Origin: Alphaproteobacteria bacterium
Lineage (GTDB): Bacteria > Pseudomonadota > Alphaproteobacteria > Ferrovibrionales > Ferrovibrionaceae
Assembly (NCBI GenBank): GCA_947473805.1
Contig: CANJGB010000009.1
Coordinates: 36,183 to 100,182 of the forward strand
Reading direction: 5' to 3'
Length of the DNA: 64,000 nt
In this document: in pieces, positions 25,817-35,617 of the stretch
Layout: the number at the start of each line of letters is the position of its first letter
Numbering within the stretch: position 1 is the stretch's first letter
The notes under the pieces: model-generated
Seen by the model: only the letters and a program-made list of their open reading frames with translations
Told to the model about the DNA's origin: nothing
The model's database searches: none
Made by a program: the position numbers and the translations under genes

Positions 25817-27145
25817 ATGAGCAAGCCGGGCGACATGGTGCTGAACAAGGGCGTGGGGTTTAACCGTCGGAGCGTTTTGAAGGGTGGCGCGGGCGCACTG
25901 GCGCTGCTGGCCGCGACACGGGCGCAATTCCCGTCGGGTGCGTTTGCGCAGGCCGCGGGGCCCGAGGTCAAGGGTACCACGCTGGGCTATATCGCGCTGA
26001 CCGACGCCTCGCCGCTGATCATCGCGCAGGAAAAGGGCCTGTTCGCGAAGTACGGCCTGACCGAGATGAACATCGCCAAGCAGGCCTCGTGGGGCGCCAC
26101 GCGCGACAATATCGAACTGGGCGCGGGCAGCGGCGGCATTGACGGCGCCCACATCCTGACGCCGATGCCCTACCTGATCAGCACCGGCAAGATCACCAAG
26201 GGCAACGTAAAGATCCCGATGTCGATGCTGGCGCGACTCAACACCAACGGCCAGTCGATCTCGGTCTCCAAGACGTACGCCAACATGGGCGTGACCACCA
26301 ACGCCAAGACCCTCGGCGCCGCCTTCAAGAAGGCCAAGGCGGACGGCAAGGAAATCAAGTGCGCGGTGACCTTTCCCGGCGGCACCCACGACATGTGGAT
26401 GCGCTACTGGCTGGCCGCGAACGGCATCGATCCGGAGAAGGACGTCTCGACCATCACCGTGCCGCCGCCGCAGATGGTGGCCAACATGAAGGTCAACACC
26501 ATGGAGGCCTTCTGCGTCGGCGAGCCGTGGAACTCCCAGCTCGTCCACCAGGGTATCGGCTTCACCGCGCTGGTGACCGGCGAGTTGTGGAAGGACCACC
26601 CTGAAAAGTCGCTGAGCATCCGCGCCGACTGGGTGGAGAAGAACCCGAAGGCGACGAAGGCCATCATCATGGCCGTCCAGGAAGCGCAAATGTGGTCGGA
26701 CAAGCCGGAGAACAAGAAGGAACTCTGCACCATCGTCGGCGGCCGCGACTGGTTCAAGGTGCCGGTCGAGGACATTCTCGACCGCCAGAGCGGCGAGATC
26801 GACTACGGCGACGCCGGCCGGAAGGTGAAGGTGGGTCTCGACAGCCCGCTGGTCATGAAGTTCTGGCGTGACTTCGCGTCCTACCCGTACCAGAGCCACG
26901 ACCTGTGGTTCCTGACCGAGAACATTCGCTGGGGCTACCTGCCGGCCGACACCGACACCAAGGCACTGATTGCCCAGGTGAACCGCGAGGACCTGTGGCG
27001 CGATGCGGCGAAGTCGCTGGGCGTCGCCGCGGCCGAGATCCCGACCTCAACCTCGCGCGGCAAGGAAACCTTCTTCGACGGCAAGGTCTTCGATCCGGCC
27101 AACCCTGCCGCCTACCTGAAAAGCCTGGGCATTACCCGCGTCTAG
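25817..27145 (+). CDS. nrtA: nitrate ABC transporter substrate-binding protein
   Basis: A 442-residue CmpA/NrtA family periplasmic binding protein. The N-terminus has a Tat signal (RRSVLKGGAGALALLAATRA, residues about 17-36) before the mature protein. LGYIALTDASPLIIAQEKG, GSGGIDGAHILTPMP, GTHDMWMRYWLAANGIDPE and FCVGEPWNSQ are NrtA hallmarks for nitrate/nitrite or bicarbonate binding. The nasT/leader context and nirB-nasA downstream identify nitrate. The start at 25817 has GGAGA 6 bp upstream; the frame before it is leader RNA, not coding. Confidence 0.93.
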   Translation: MSKPGDMVLNKGVGFNRRSVLKGGAGALALLAATRAQFPSGAFAQAAGPEVKGTTLGYIALTDASPLIIAQEKGLFAKYGLTEMNIAKQASWGATRDNIELGAGSGGIDGAHILTPMPYLISTGKITKGNVKIPMSMLARLNTNGQSISVSKTYANMGVTTNAKTLGAAFKKAKADGKEIKCAVTFPGGTHDMWMRYWLAANGIDPEKDVSTITVPPPQMVANMKVNTMEAFCVGEPWNSQLVHQGIGFTALVTGELWKDHPEKSLSIRADWVEKNPKATKAIIMAVQEAQMWSDKPENKKELCTIVGGRDWFKVPVEDILDRQSGEIDYGDAGRKVKVGLDSPLVMKFWRDFASYPYQSHDLWFLTENIRWGYLPADTDTKALIAQVNREDLWRDAAKSLGVAAAEIPTSTSRGKETFFDGKVFDPANPAAYLKSLGITRV

Positions 27146-27159
27146 AGACGGAGCTTCGC

Positions 27160-28026
27160 ATGACGATCAAGGCAGATACTTTCGCCAAGTCCGGCCTGGG
27201 CGAAGGCCTGCTTCCCGCCAGCCTCGTCCCCCGGCTTGTCGCCGGGGGCAAGGCGGCGGCGGCGCGGGTGGTCCCCCCGCTACTATTCCTCGCCCTCCTG
27301 CTCGCGATCTGGGAGATCGCCTGTTCGCGCGCCGGCTCGCCGCTGCCGCCGCCGTCAAAGGTGGTCAGTGACACCTGGACACTGATTGTCGATCCGTTCT
27401 TCGACAAGGGCGGCATGAACAAGGGCCTGTTCTGGCACCTGGCGTCGAGCCTGAAGCGCGTCGCCATGGGCTTCTCCATCGCCGCCGTCGTGGGTATCGC
27501 GCTGGGCGTGCTGGTCGGCCAGTCGACCTTGGCCTTCCGCGGTCTGGACCCGATTTTCCAGGTGTTTCGCACCGTGCCGCCGCTGGCCTGGCTGCCGCTG
27601 TCGCTCGCCGCGCTCAGGCAGGCGGAACCTTCGGCAATCTTCGTCATCGCCATCACGGCGATCTGGCCGATCATCCTGAACACCGCAGTCGGCATCCGGA
27701 ACATTCCGCAGGACTACCGCAACATCTCACGCGTGCTGCAGCTCAATGGCGCCGAATATTTCTTCAAGATCATGCTGCCGGCGACGGTGCCGTTCATGTT
27801 CACGGGCCTGAAGATCGGCGTCGGCCTCAGCTGGCTGGCCATTGTTGCGGCCGAAATGCTGATCGGCGGCGTCGGCATCGGCTTCTTCATCTGGGATGCC
27901 TGGAACAGTTCGTTGATCAGCGAGATCATCCTGGCACTCATCTATGTCGGCCTTGTCGGCTTCATCCTCGACCGCATCATCGCGATGATCGGCAAGTGGG
28001 TGAGCGGCGGCATGTCGGCCGGTTGA
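27160..28026 (+). CDS. nrtB: nitrate ABC transporter permease
   Basis: A 288-residue inner-membrane permease with about six hydrophobic helices (for example VVPPLLFLALLLAIWEIA near residue 40). The EAA-loop segment GAEYFFKIMLPATVPFMFTG is where the ATPase docks. FRTVPPLAWLPLSLAAL and ITAIWPIILNTAVGI are typical of NrtB. It follows nrtA by 14 bp and precedes nasS. Confidence 0.93.
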   Translation: MTIKADTFAKSGLGEGLLPASLVPRLVAGGKAAAARVVPPLLFLALLLAIWEIACSRAGSPLPPPSKVVSDTWTLIVDPFFDKGGMNKGLFWHLASSLKRVAMGFSIAAVVGIALGVLVGQSTLAFRGLDPIFQVFRTVPPLAWLPLSLAALRQAEPSAIFVIAITAIWPIILNTAVGIRNIPQDYRNISRVLQLNGAEYFFKIMLPATVPFMFTGLKIGVGLSWLAIVAAEMLIGGVGIGFFIWDAWNSSLISEIILALIYVGLVGFILDRIIAMIGKWVSGGMSAG

Positions 28027-28036
28027 GGACGCGACC

Positions 28037-29296
28037 GTGACCGTCAAGGCGCCGGCCATCCTGAAGCGCAGCCCTCTCCGTCTGGGGTTCATCCCCCTGA
28101 TGGACGCGGCGCTGCTCTTCGTCGCCGCCGAGCAGCGGCTGTTCCAGAAGCACGGCCTGGAGGTTGAACTCTCGCCCGAGCCATCCTGGGCCAATATCCG
28201 CGACAAGGTCGCCCTCGGCGCGCTGGACGGCGCGCACATGCTGGCGACCATGCCGCTGGCCGCCACGCTCGGCATCGGCAATATCCGCAAGGCGCAGGTG
28301 ACGGCGTTCGTGCTGAACCTGAACGGCAACGCCATCACCGTCGCCAACCATGTGGCGGAGCGGATGGAGGCAGCCGATGCGCCCGCCTGTGCCGGCCGCA
28401 TCAATTCGGCCCGCGCCCTGAAGAAGGTGATCGACCAGGACAAGGCGCAGGGCAAGGCGCCGCTGACTTTCGCGGTGACGTTCCCCTTCTCCACGCACAA
28501 TTACGAACTGCGCTACTGGATGGCATCGGCCGGCATCGACCCGGACCGTGATGTGCGCCTGGTCGTCGTGCCGCCGCACCGCATGTTCGAGAACCTGGCA
28601 TCCGGCTCCATCGACGGTTACTGCGTTGGCGACCCGTGGAACCAGCAGTCGGTGCTGGTCGGCCTCGGCCGCATCGCGGTGACCACATACGAGCTGTGGA
28701 ACAACCGCGCAGAGAAAGTTTTCGCCGTCAACCAGGACTGGGCCGACCGCAATCACTCAACGCACGTGGCACTGCTGATGGCGCTGCTGGAAGCGGCGCA
28801 ATGGATCGACCGGCCGGAGAACCGCCTTGAGGCCGCCACGTTCCTGGCCCGGCCGGAATATGTCGGTGCCTCGTTCGAGGTGCTGAAACTGCCGCTGCTC
28901 GGCAACGTGCTGTACCAGAGCGGCAGCCTGCCGGAATCCTCGCCCGATCACATCGTCTTCCACCGCTACGCCGCCAACTTTCCGTGGCGGTCGCAGGCGG
29001 AATGGTGGCTGCAGCAGATGCGGCGCTGGGGCCACCTGGATGCCGGCACCGATATCAATGCTGCGGCCGATGCTGTCTATCGTACCGACATCTATCGCGA
29101 GGCCGCGCGCGGCCTGGACCTGCCGTACCCCACCATCGACCGCAAGCCCGAAGGCATCCACGCGGGCCAGTGGCTGATGGCAGCTGCCACCGGCCCCATC
29201 GCCATGGGCCCGGATGCGGCGTTCGACGGCGCCACCTTTCCTGCAACCGATTCCGTTCCCGCGCAGCCCGCTGCGAAGCGGGATGCGATTGCCTGA
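28037..29296 (+). CDS. nasS: NasS: cytoplasmic nitrate/nitrite sensor (NrtA-like, no signal peptide)
   Basis: A 419-residue NrtA-fold protein that lacks a signal peptide: its fold starts at residue 12 (SPLRLGFIPLMDAALLFVAA) in place of an export signal. ASWANIRDKVALGALDGAHM-like and ITVANHVAERM segments match NasS, the cytoplasmic sensor that sequesters NasT until nitrate or nitrite binds. It starts with GTG after GAGGAC. It is encoded between the transporter permease and ATPase genes, so sensor, transporter and enzymes share one transcript under the NasT leader. A duplicated transporter receptor is an alternative but would need export. Confidence 0.85.
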   Translation: MTVKAPAILKRSPLRLGFIPLMDAALLFVAAEQRLFQKHGLEVELSPEPSWANIRDKVALGALDGAHMLATMPLAATLGIGNIRKAQVTAFVLNLNGNAITVANHVAERMEAADAPACAGRINSARALKKVIDQDKAQGKAPLTFAVTFPFSTHNYELRYWMASAGIDPDRDVRLVVVPPHRMFENLASGSIDGYCVGDPWNQQSVLVGLGRIAVTTYELWNNRAEKVFAVNQDWADRNHSTHVALLMALLEAAQWIDRPENRLEAATFLARPEYVGASFEVLKLPLLGNVLYQSGSLPESSPDHIVFHRYAANFPWRSQAEWWLQQMRRWGHLDAGTDINAAADAVYRTDIYREAARGLDLPYPTIDRKPEGIHAGQWLMAAATGPIAMGPDAAFDGATFPATDSVPAQPAAKRDAIA

Positions 29297-29308
29297 CCTG
29301 GAGCCATA

Positions 29309-30109
29309 ATGAGCGCATATCTCAGCATTTCGGGCGTCGGCGTTACCTTCAGCGGGCAGAATGGCCCCTATGTCGCGGTGCGCGACATCAACCTCAATGT
29401 CGCCAAGGGCGAGTTCATCTCGATCATCGGCCATTCCGGCTGCGGCAAATCGACGGTGCTGAATGTTGTCGCCGGGCTCAACCGCGCGACCACGGGTGGC
29501 GTCATCCTGGGGAGTACCGAGGTCACCTCGCCCGGACCCGACCGCGCGGTCGTGTTCCAGAACCATTCGCTGCTCCCGTGGCTGACCGTCTACGACAACG
29601 TGAAACTGGCGGTGGACAAGGTGCACGGCAAGAGCAAGAGCGCCGCCGAACGCGATGCCTGGGTCCGGCACAACCTGGCCCTGGTCGGCATGGACAATGC
29701 GCTGGAAAAGCGGCCGCACGAAATCTCGGGCGGTATGAAGCAACGCGTCGGCATTGCCCGCGCGCTGGCCATGGAACCCAAGGTCCTGCTGCTGGACGAG
29801 CCGTTCGGCGCGCTGGATGCGCTGACCCGCGCGACGCTGCAGGACACCGTCATGGAGCTGCATGCCAAGCTGGACAACACCGTCATCATGATCACGCACG
29901 ACGTGGACGAGGCGGTGCTGCTGTCCGACCGCGTGGTGATGATGACCAACGGGCCGGCGGCGACAATCGGTGAAATCCTCGACGTCCGCCTGCCGCACCC
30001 GCGCGACCGGCTGAAGCTGGCGGGCGAGCCGGAATATGCCCGCTGCCGCCAGGCCATCATGGAGTTCCTCTATGCCCGCCATCGCGCGCCCAAGGCGCAC
30101 GCGGCATGA
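29309..30109 (+). CDS. nrtD: nitrate ABC transporter ATP-binding protein
   Basis: A 266-residue ABC ATPase: Walker A GHSGCGKST (near residue 43), Q-loop VVFQNHSLLPWLTV, signature SGGMKQR, Walker B LLLDEPFGALDA, and H-loop ITHDVDEA. The C-terminal DVRLPHPRDRLKL matches NrtC/NrtD nitrate transport ATPases. It has no fused receptor domain (as NrtC does), hence nrtD. Its stop overlaps nirB in ATGA. Confidence 0.9.
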   Translation: MSAYLSISGVGVTFSGQNGPYVAVRDINLNVAKGEFISIIGHSGCGKSTVLNVVAGLNRATTGGVILGSTEVTSPGPDRAVVFQNHSLLPWLTVYDNVKLAVDKVHGKSKSAAERDAWVRHNLALVGMDNALEKRPHEISGGMKQRVGIARALAMEPKVLLLDEPFGALDALTRATLQDTVMELHAKLDNTVIMITHDVDEAVLLSDRVVMMTNGPAATIGEILDVRLPHPRDRLKLAGEPEYARCRQAIMEFLYARHRAPKAHAA

Positions 30110-32568
30110 CCCAGGCACCCGTCATGAAGCAGAAGCTGGTCATTGTCGGCAACGGCATGGCGCCGGGGCGCATGCTGGAAAAGCTCGTCGAACAGGCACC
30201 CGACCGCTATGCCGTGACCATCTTCAACGCCGAGCCGCGGGTGAATTACGACCGCATCATGCTGTCGCCCGTGCTGTCAGGCGAAAAGACCTACGAGCAG
30301 ATCGTCATCCACGGCGATGGCTGGTACATCGAACACGGCATCACCCTGCACAAGGGCACCCGCGTCACCGCCATCGACCGCGCCGCCAGGACGGTCAGCA
30401 CCGATAACGGCCTGACCGTGCCCTACGACAAGCTGGTGATCGCCACCGGCTCGGTGCCGTTCATCATCCCGGTGCCGGGCCACAACCTGCCTGGGGTCCT
30501 GACCTACCGCGACCTCGACGATGTCGATGCGATGATTGTGGCCGCCAAGTCGCGCGGCCAGGCTGTCGTGATCGGCGGCGGCCTGCTGGGCCTGGAAGCG
30601 GCTGCCGGCCTGGCCGAGCAGGGCATGAAGGTGACCGTCGTGCACCTGATGCCGACGTTGATGGAACGCCAGCTGGACCCCGCCGCGGGCTACCTGTTGC
30701 GCAAGGCCATCGAGGATCGCGGCATCCGCGTGCTCACCGGCGCCAATACCAAGGCGATCCTGGGCGAGGACAAGGTGCAGGCCGTCGAACTGGAAGACGG
30801 CACCCGCCTTCCCGCCGACCTGGTGGTCATGGCCATCGGCATCCGGCCGAACGGCGCGCTGGCCAAGGACGCGGGCCTGACGGTTAATCGTGGCATCGTA
30901 GTCGATGACCAGATGGTCACCTCCGATCCGGACATTCTTGCGCTCGGCGAATGCGTCGAGCATCGCGGTGCCTGCTACGGGCTGGTTGCGCCGCTCTATG
31001 AAATGGCGGGTGTGCTGGCCAAGACACTGATGAATGAGCCCGTTGCCTATAGCGGCTCGGTAACGGCGACCAAGCTGAAGGTCACCGGCATCGACCTGTT
31101 CTCGGCCGGCGATTTCGCCGAGGCCAAGGACCGCGAGGAGATCGTGCTGCGCGACGCGGCACAGGGCGTCTACAAGCGGCTGGTCATCAAGGAAAACCGC
31201 ATCATCGGCGCCGTGCTGTATGGCGATACTGAGGATGGCGCGTGGTTCTTCCAGAAGCTGCGCGAGGGCGCGGATATTGCCGACCTGCGCGACACCTTGA
31301 TCTTCGGCCAGAGCTTCGCGGGAGGCACCCAAGCGGACCCTTTGGCAGCCGTTGCAGCCTTGCCGGATGATGCGGAAATCTGCGGCTGCAACGGCGTCTG
31401 CAAGGGCAAAATCGTCACCGCCATCCAGCAGAACAAGCTGACCGATGTCGACGGCGTGCGAAAGACGACCAAGGCCTCGGCCTCGTGCGGCTCGTGCACC
31501 GGCCTGGTCGAGAAGCTGCTGGCATTGACGCTGGGCGATGGCTTCAAGGCAGTGGAATCGGTCGCCATGTGCGGCTGCACCGATCTGGGGCATGACGACG
31601 TGCGGCGGCTGATCGTCGCCAAGGGCCTGAAGACCATTCCCGCCGTCATGCAGGAACTGGAGTGGAAGACCAGCTGCGGTTGCCACAAGTGCCGTCCGGC
31701 GTTGAACTACTATCTCATCGCCACCTGGCCCGGCGAATATGTGGACGACAGCCAGTCGCGTTTCATCAACGAGCGCGTGCACGCCAACATCCAGAAGGAC
31801 GGCACCTATTCGGTCGTGCCGCGCATGTGGGGCGGCGTGACCACACCGAACGAGCTGCGCGCCATCGCCGACGTGGCGGACAAGTTCAACATCCGCACCG
31901 TGAAGGTGACCGGCGGCCAGCGCATCGACCTTTTGGGCGTGAAGAAGGAAGATCTGCCGGCCGTCTGGGCCGATCTGAACGCGGCCGGCATGGTTTCGGG
32001 TCACGCCTATGGCAAGGCGCTGCGCACGGTGAAGACCTGCGTCGGCACCGAGTGGTGCCGCTTCGGCACCCAGGATTCCACCGGCCTCGGCATCAAGATC
32101 GAGCGCTTCACCTGGGGCAGCTGGACACCGGCCAAGCTGAAGATGGGTGTCTCCGGCTGTCCGCGCAATTGCGCGGAGGCGACGGTCAAGGACATCGGCA
32201 TTGTCTGCGTCGAGTCAGGCTACGAGATCCACATTGGCGGCGCCGCCGGCCTGCACGTGCGGCAGACCGACCTGTTGTGCAAGGTCGCGACCGAGGCCGA
32301 GGTCATGGAATATTGCGGCGCGCTGATGCAGATGTACCGCGAACAGGCCCGCTACCTGGACCGCATCTGGAAATGGATGGAGCGCATCGGGCTGGACCAT
32401 GTGCGCACCCAGATCGTCGATGACGGCGAGCGCCGGCGCGCCTTGTTCGGCCGCTTCGTCTATTCGCAGCGGTTCGCCCAGAGCGACCCATGGGCTGAGC
32501 GCACGACCCCGGCCTTCGATCGCGAGTTCAAGCCGATGGCCGACCTCAGCATGCTGGAGCCTGCATAA
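30106..32568 (+). CDS. nirB: assimilatory nitrite reductase (NADH), large subunit
   Basis: An 820-residue enzyme reducing nitrite to ammonium. An FAD/NAD oxidoreductase part occupies residues about 1-400 (VGNGMAPGRML, GGGLLGLEAAAGLAEQG). A Bfd-like [2Fe-2S] region starts at C426 (CGCNGVCKG, ..SCGSCTG). The siroheme/[4Fe-4S] half has the ligands C645..C651 (CVGTEWCRFG) and C685..C689 (SGCPRNCAEA). Start overlaps the nrtD stop; stop overlaps the nirD start (TAATG). Confidence 0.96.
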   Translation: MTQAPVMKQKLVIVGNGMAPGRMLEKLVEQAPDRYAVTIFNAEPRVNYDRIMLSPVLSGEKTYEQIVIHGDGWYIEHGITLHKGTRVTAIDRAARTVSTDNGLTVPYDKLVIATGSVPFIIPVPGHNLPGVLTYRDLDDVDAMIVAAKSRGQAVVIGGGLLGLEAAAGLAEQGMKVTVVHLMPTLMERQLDPAAGYLLRKAIEDRGIRVLTGANTKAILGEDKVQAVELEDGTRLPADLVVMAIGIRPNGALAKDAGLTVNRGIVVDDQMVTSDPDILALGECVEHRGACYGLVAPLYEMAGVLAKTLMNEPVAYSGSVTATKLKVTGIDLFSAGDFAEAKDREEIVLRDAAQGVYKRLVIKENRIIGAVLYGDTEDGAWFFQKLREGADIADLRDTLIFGQSFAGGTQADPLAAVAALPDDAEICGCNGVCKGKIVTAIQQNKLTDVDGVRKTTKASASCGSCTGLVEKLLALTLGDGFKAVESVAMCGCTDLGHDDVRRLIVAKGLKTIPAVMQELEWKTSCGCHKCRPALNYYLIATWPGEYVDDSQSRFINERVHANIQKDGTYSVVPRMWGGVTTPNELRAIADVADKFNIRTVKVTGGQRIDLLGVKKEDLPAVWADLNAAGMVSGHAYGKALRTVKTCVGTEWCRFGTQDSTGLGIKIERFTWGSWTPAKLKMGVSGCPRNCAEATVKDIGIVCVESGYEIHIGGAAGLHVRQTDLLCKVATEAEVMEYCGALMQMYREQARYLDRIWKWMERIGLDHVRTQIVDDGERRRALFGRFVYSQRFAQSDPWAERTTPAFDREFKPMADLSMLEPA

Positions 32569-32927
32569 TGGACAGCACGGCGACCGGCTTCGAGATCGGC
32601 GACTGGATCAAGATCGGCGTGGTGTCGGATATACCAGCGCGCGGCGCCCGAGTTGTGAAGACGGCGCAAGGCGACGTGGCCGTGTTCCGCACCGCCGACG
32701 ATCGGATTTATGCGCTGTTCGACCGTTGCCCGCACAAGGCCGGACCACTATCCCAGGGCATCGTGCAGGGTCAGACCGTGACGTGCCCGCTGCACAACCT
32801 GGTGATCAACCTGGCGACCGGCGCCGCCGAGGGCGAGGACGCGGGCTGCGCCAATCGCGTCGCCGTGCGGGTCGAGGACGGCCGCATCCTGATGTCGCTG
32901 GCCGCGTTCGCCCGCCGGGCCGCCTGA
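32568..32927 (+). CDS. nirD: nitrite reductase small subunit, Rieske-type
   Basis: A 119-residue NirD. Unlike NirD proteins that lost the cluster, this one has a full Rieske ligand set: C-P-H in DRCPHKAGPL and C-P-L-H in TVTCPLHNLVI, predicting a [2Fe-2S] centre. It stabilises NirB or carries electrons in it. Coupled to nirB by TAATG overlap; nasA starts 8 bp later. Confidence 0.93.
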   Translation: MDSTATGFEIGDWIKIGVVSDIPARGARVVKTAQGDVAVFRTADDRIYALFDRCPHKAGPLSQGIVQGQTVTCPLHNLVINLATGAAEGEDAGCANRVAVRVEDGRILMSLAAFARRAA

Positions 32928-32935
32928 GCACGGCA

Positions 32936-35617
32936 ATGCTCGTCACCCCGCGCGAGCCACTGGAAACCAAAACGACCTGCCCCTATTGCGGCGTCGGCTG
33001 CGGACTGGTCGTGCGGCCGAGCGGGACCGGCGGCGTAACGGTGTCGGGCGACGAGAGCCATCCCGCCAATCTTGGCCGGCTGTGTTCAAAGGGTTCGGCG
33101 CTATCTGAAACTATCGGGTTGGAAGGCCGCCTGCTGTATCCGATGGTCGGTGGCCGGCGCACCGGCTGGACCGAGGCCCTCGACCTAGTTGCCGGGAAGC
33201 TGGCCGATACCATCAAGCGCCACGGCCCTGATTCAGTCGGCTTCTATGTTTCCGGCCAGTTCCTGACCGAAGACTACTACGTCGCCAACAAGCTGATGAA
33301 GGGCTTCATCGGCTCGGCCAATATCGATACCAATTCTCGCCTGTGCATGGCGTCCGCCGTCGCGGGACACAAGCGGGCGTTCGGCGCCGATACCGTGCCC
33401 GGCACCTATGCCGACCTGGAACTGGCCGACCTCGTCGTCCTCGTCGGTTCGAACCTGGCCTGGTGCCACCCGGTCCTGTTCCAGCGCCTGGCGGCGGCGA
33501 AAGCGGCGCAACCCCACATGCGGCTCGTGGTGATCGATCCGCGCCGCACCATGACGGCCGAGGCCGCCGATCTGCACCTGCCGCTGGCGCCAGGATCGGA
33601 CGTGGCGTTGTTCAACGGCCTGCTGGCGCATCTTGAGGCCGGCGGGCATGTGGACCGCGCCTTTGTCGACGGCCATACGTCCGGTGCGCCGCCAGCACTC
33701 GCCACTGCCCGCAAGCAGGACCTCACCGCGGTCGCCGCCGCGACCGGCCTGGAGATCGACAACCTCAAGATCTTCTACGACCTGTTCACCCGCACCGAGC
33801 GCGTTGTAACTGCCTTCTCGCAAGGCGTGAACCAGTCGAGCAGCGGCACCGACAAGACCAACGCCATCATCAACTGCCACCTGTTCACCGGCCGGATCGG
33901 AAAGCCTGGCATGGGGCCGTTCTCCATCACCGGCCAGCCCAACGCCATGGGCGGGCGCGAGGTCGGCGGCTTGGCCAACCAGCTGGCCGCGCACATGGAC
34001 ATCGAGGACCCGGAGCATCGACGCATCGTCGGCGGGTTCTGGCACGCGCCACGTATGGCCGACCGGCCAGGCCTGAAGGCGGTCGACCTGTTCCGCGCCG
34101 CGCACGAGGGCAAGGTGAAGGCGATCTGGATCGCCGGCACCAACCCGGTCGACAGCATGCCGAATGCCGATTTCGTCCGCGCGGCCTTGCATGCCTGCCC
34201 GTTCGTGGTCGTGTCTGACGTGGTGCGGGACACCGACACGACGCGCACCGCCGATGTCCTGCTGCCCGCCGCCGCCTGGGGCGAGAAGGACGGCACCGTC
34301 ACCAATTCCGAACGCCGCGTTTCGCGCCAGCGGGCCTTCCTGCCGCTGCCGGGCGAAGCCAAGCCCGACTGGTGGATCTTCGCCGAGGTGGGCAAGCGCC
34401 TCGGCTGGACCAATGCCTTCGCCTACCAGAACGCGGCCGAGGTGTTCGCCGAGCATGCCGAGCTGTCCGGGGTCGAGAATAGCGGCCGACGCGACTTCGA
34501 CATTTCGCCGCTGGCCGGCATCAGCCGCGACGAGTACGAGGTGATGCAGCCGTTCCAGTGGCCGCTGCACGCGAAGCCGGTGGCCGGCGCACCCGACGTG
34601 CGCCTGTTTTCCAATGGCTCTTTCTACACGCGCGACAAGCGCGCGCGTCTGGTGCCGACGCCGTTCAAGGCGCCGGCCTCGGCCACCTCGCCCGAGTTTC
34701 CGCTGGTGCTCAACACCGGCCGGGTACGTGACCAGTGGCACACGATGACGCGCACAGCGCGTTCGCCGCGCCTGATGGGCCACATCGCCGAACCGTTCGC
34801 CGAACTGCATCCGGACGACGCGGCGGCGCGTGGCATAAGCCCGGCCTCGCTGGTGGAAATCGTCAGCGCCCAGGGCCGCGTCATTGTGAGGGCGCAGATA
34901 TCGCCCGGCCAGCGGCGCGGCTCGGTGTTCGCGCCGCTGCACTGGACCGACCGGCAGGCGTCGAACGCGCGGGTAGACGCGCTGACCGGCTCGCATGTCG
35001 ATCCGATTTCCGGCCAGCCGGAACTGAAATTCACGCCCGTCGAGGTGCGCCTGTTTACCGCCGCCTGGTACGGCTTCGCCGTGCTCGACCGGGAGCCGCG
35101 CCAGATCGACGCCGGGTACTGGGTCGTGGCGAAGGCCGAGGACGGCTGCCGGGTGGAGCTGGCCGACCGCCGCGCTGTCGTCGACTGGCATGCCTTTGCC
35201 CGCGACCTGTTCGGCATCAACACCGAATTGTTGGCCTATCATGACACTGCGGGAAAAAGGCACCGCCTGGCCGCGTTCGATGGCGACCGCCTGGCCGGCG
35301 CGCTGTTCGTGGCGCCGGAACCGGTGGCCCTGTCGCGCACATGGCTGGCGGCGCAATTGGGTCTGCCCGCCATCACGGCCAAGGACCGCCTGCGCCTGCT
35401 GGCCGGCCGCACGGGCAACGCCGCCGATGATCCGGGCCCCATCCTGTGCGCCTGCCTTGGCGTCGGCCTGAACCAAATCAACCGCGCGATCACCGACGAT
35501 GGCTGCACCACCGTCGAGGCCGTAGGCGAAAAGACGCGCGCCGGCACCAATTGCGGCTCGTGCCGCAGCGAAATCCGAAAGATGATCGATGCAAAAGCCC
35601 TCCAGAACGCCGTCTGA
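32936..35617 (+). CDS. nasA: assimilatory nitrate reductase, molybdopterin catalytic subunit
   Basis: An 893-residue molybdopterin oxidoreductase reducing nitrate to nitrite. N-terminal [4Fe-4S] motif C15-x2-C18-x3-C22 plus the Cys in LGRLCSKG. NTNSRLCMAS carries the likely Mo-ligand Cys (not Sec). QPNAMGGREVGG and the C-terminal MoCo domain follow. The last 60 residues form a Bfd-like [2Fe-2S] domain (CACLGVG..NCGSCRSE), common in NADH- or ferredoxin-linked Nas enzymes. The ATG at 32936 is chosen over the long in-frame extension, which overlaps nirD. Its 3' end overlaps cysG by 29 bp. Confidence 0.95.
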   Translation: MLVTPREPLETKTTCPYCGVGCGLVVRPSGTGGVTVSGDESHPANLGRLCSKGSALSETIGLEGRLLYPMVGGRRTGWTEALDLVAGKLADTIKRHGPDSVGFYVSGQFLTEDYYVANKLMKGFIGSANIDTNSRLCMASAVAGHKRAFGADTVPGTYADLELADLVVLVGSNLAWCHPVLFQRLAAAKAAQPHMRLVVIDPRRTMTAEAADLHLPLAPGSDVALFNGLLAHLEAGGHVDRAFVDGHTSGAPPALATARKQDLTAVAAATGLEIDNLKIFYDLFTRTERVVTAFSQGVNQSSSGTDKTNAIINCHLFTGRIGKPGMGPFSITGQPNAMGGREVGGLANQLAAHMDIEDPEHRRIVGGFWHAPRMADRPGLKAVDLFRAAHEGKVKAIWIAGTNPVDSMPNADFVRAALHACPFVVVSDVVRDTDTTRTADVLLPAAAWGEKDGTVTNSERRVSRQRAFLPLPGEAKPDWWIFAEVGKRLGWTNAFAYQNAAEVFAEHAELSGVENSGRRDFDISPLAGISRDEYEVMQPFQWPLHAKPVAGAPDVRLFSNGSFYTRDKRARLVPTPFKAPASATSPEFPLVLNTGRVRDQWHTMTRTARSPRLMGHIAEPFAELHPDDAAARGISPASLVEIVSAQGRVIVRAQISPGQRRGSVFAPLHWTDRQASNARVDALTGSHVDPISGQPELKFTPVEVRLFTAAWYGFAVLDREPRQIDAGYWVVAKAEDGCRVELADRRAVVDWHAFARDLFGINTELLAYHDTAGKRHRLAAFDGDRLAGALFVAPEPVALSRTWLAAQLGLPAITAKDRLRLLAGRTGNAADDPGPILCACLGVGLNQINRAITDDGCTTVEAVGEKTRAGTNCGSCRSEIRKMIDAKALQNAV

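Noticed and set aside
32399..32935. In-frame extension of nasA upstream of 32936
   Set aside because: Overlaps nirD in another frame; the nitrate reductase fold starts at the [4Fe-4S] motif after 32936.
32936..35617. Molybdopterin protein as a Sec-containing formate dehydrogenase
   Set aside because: The ligand position reads NSRLCMAS with Cys, and the operon is for nitrate assimilation.
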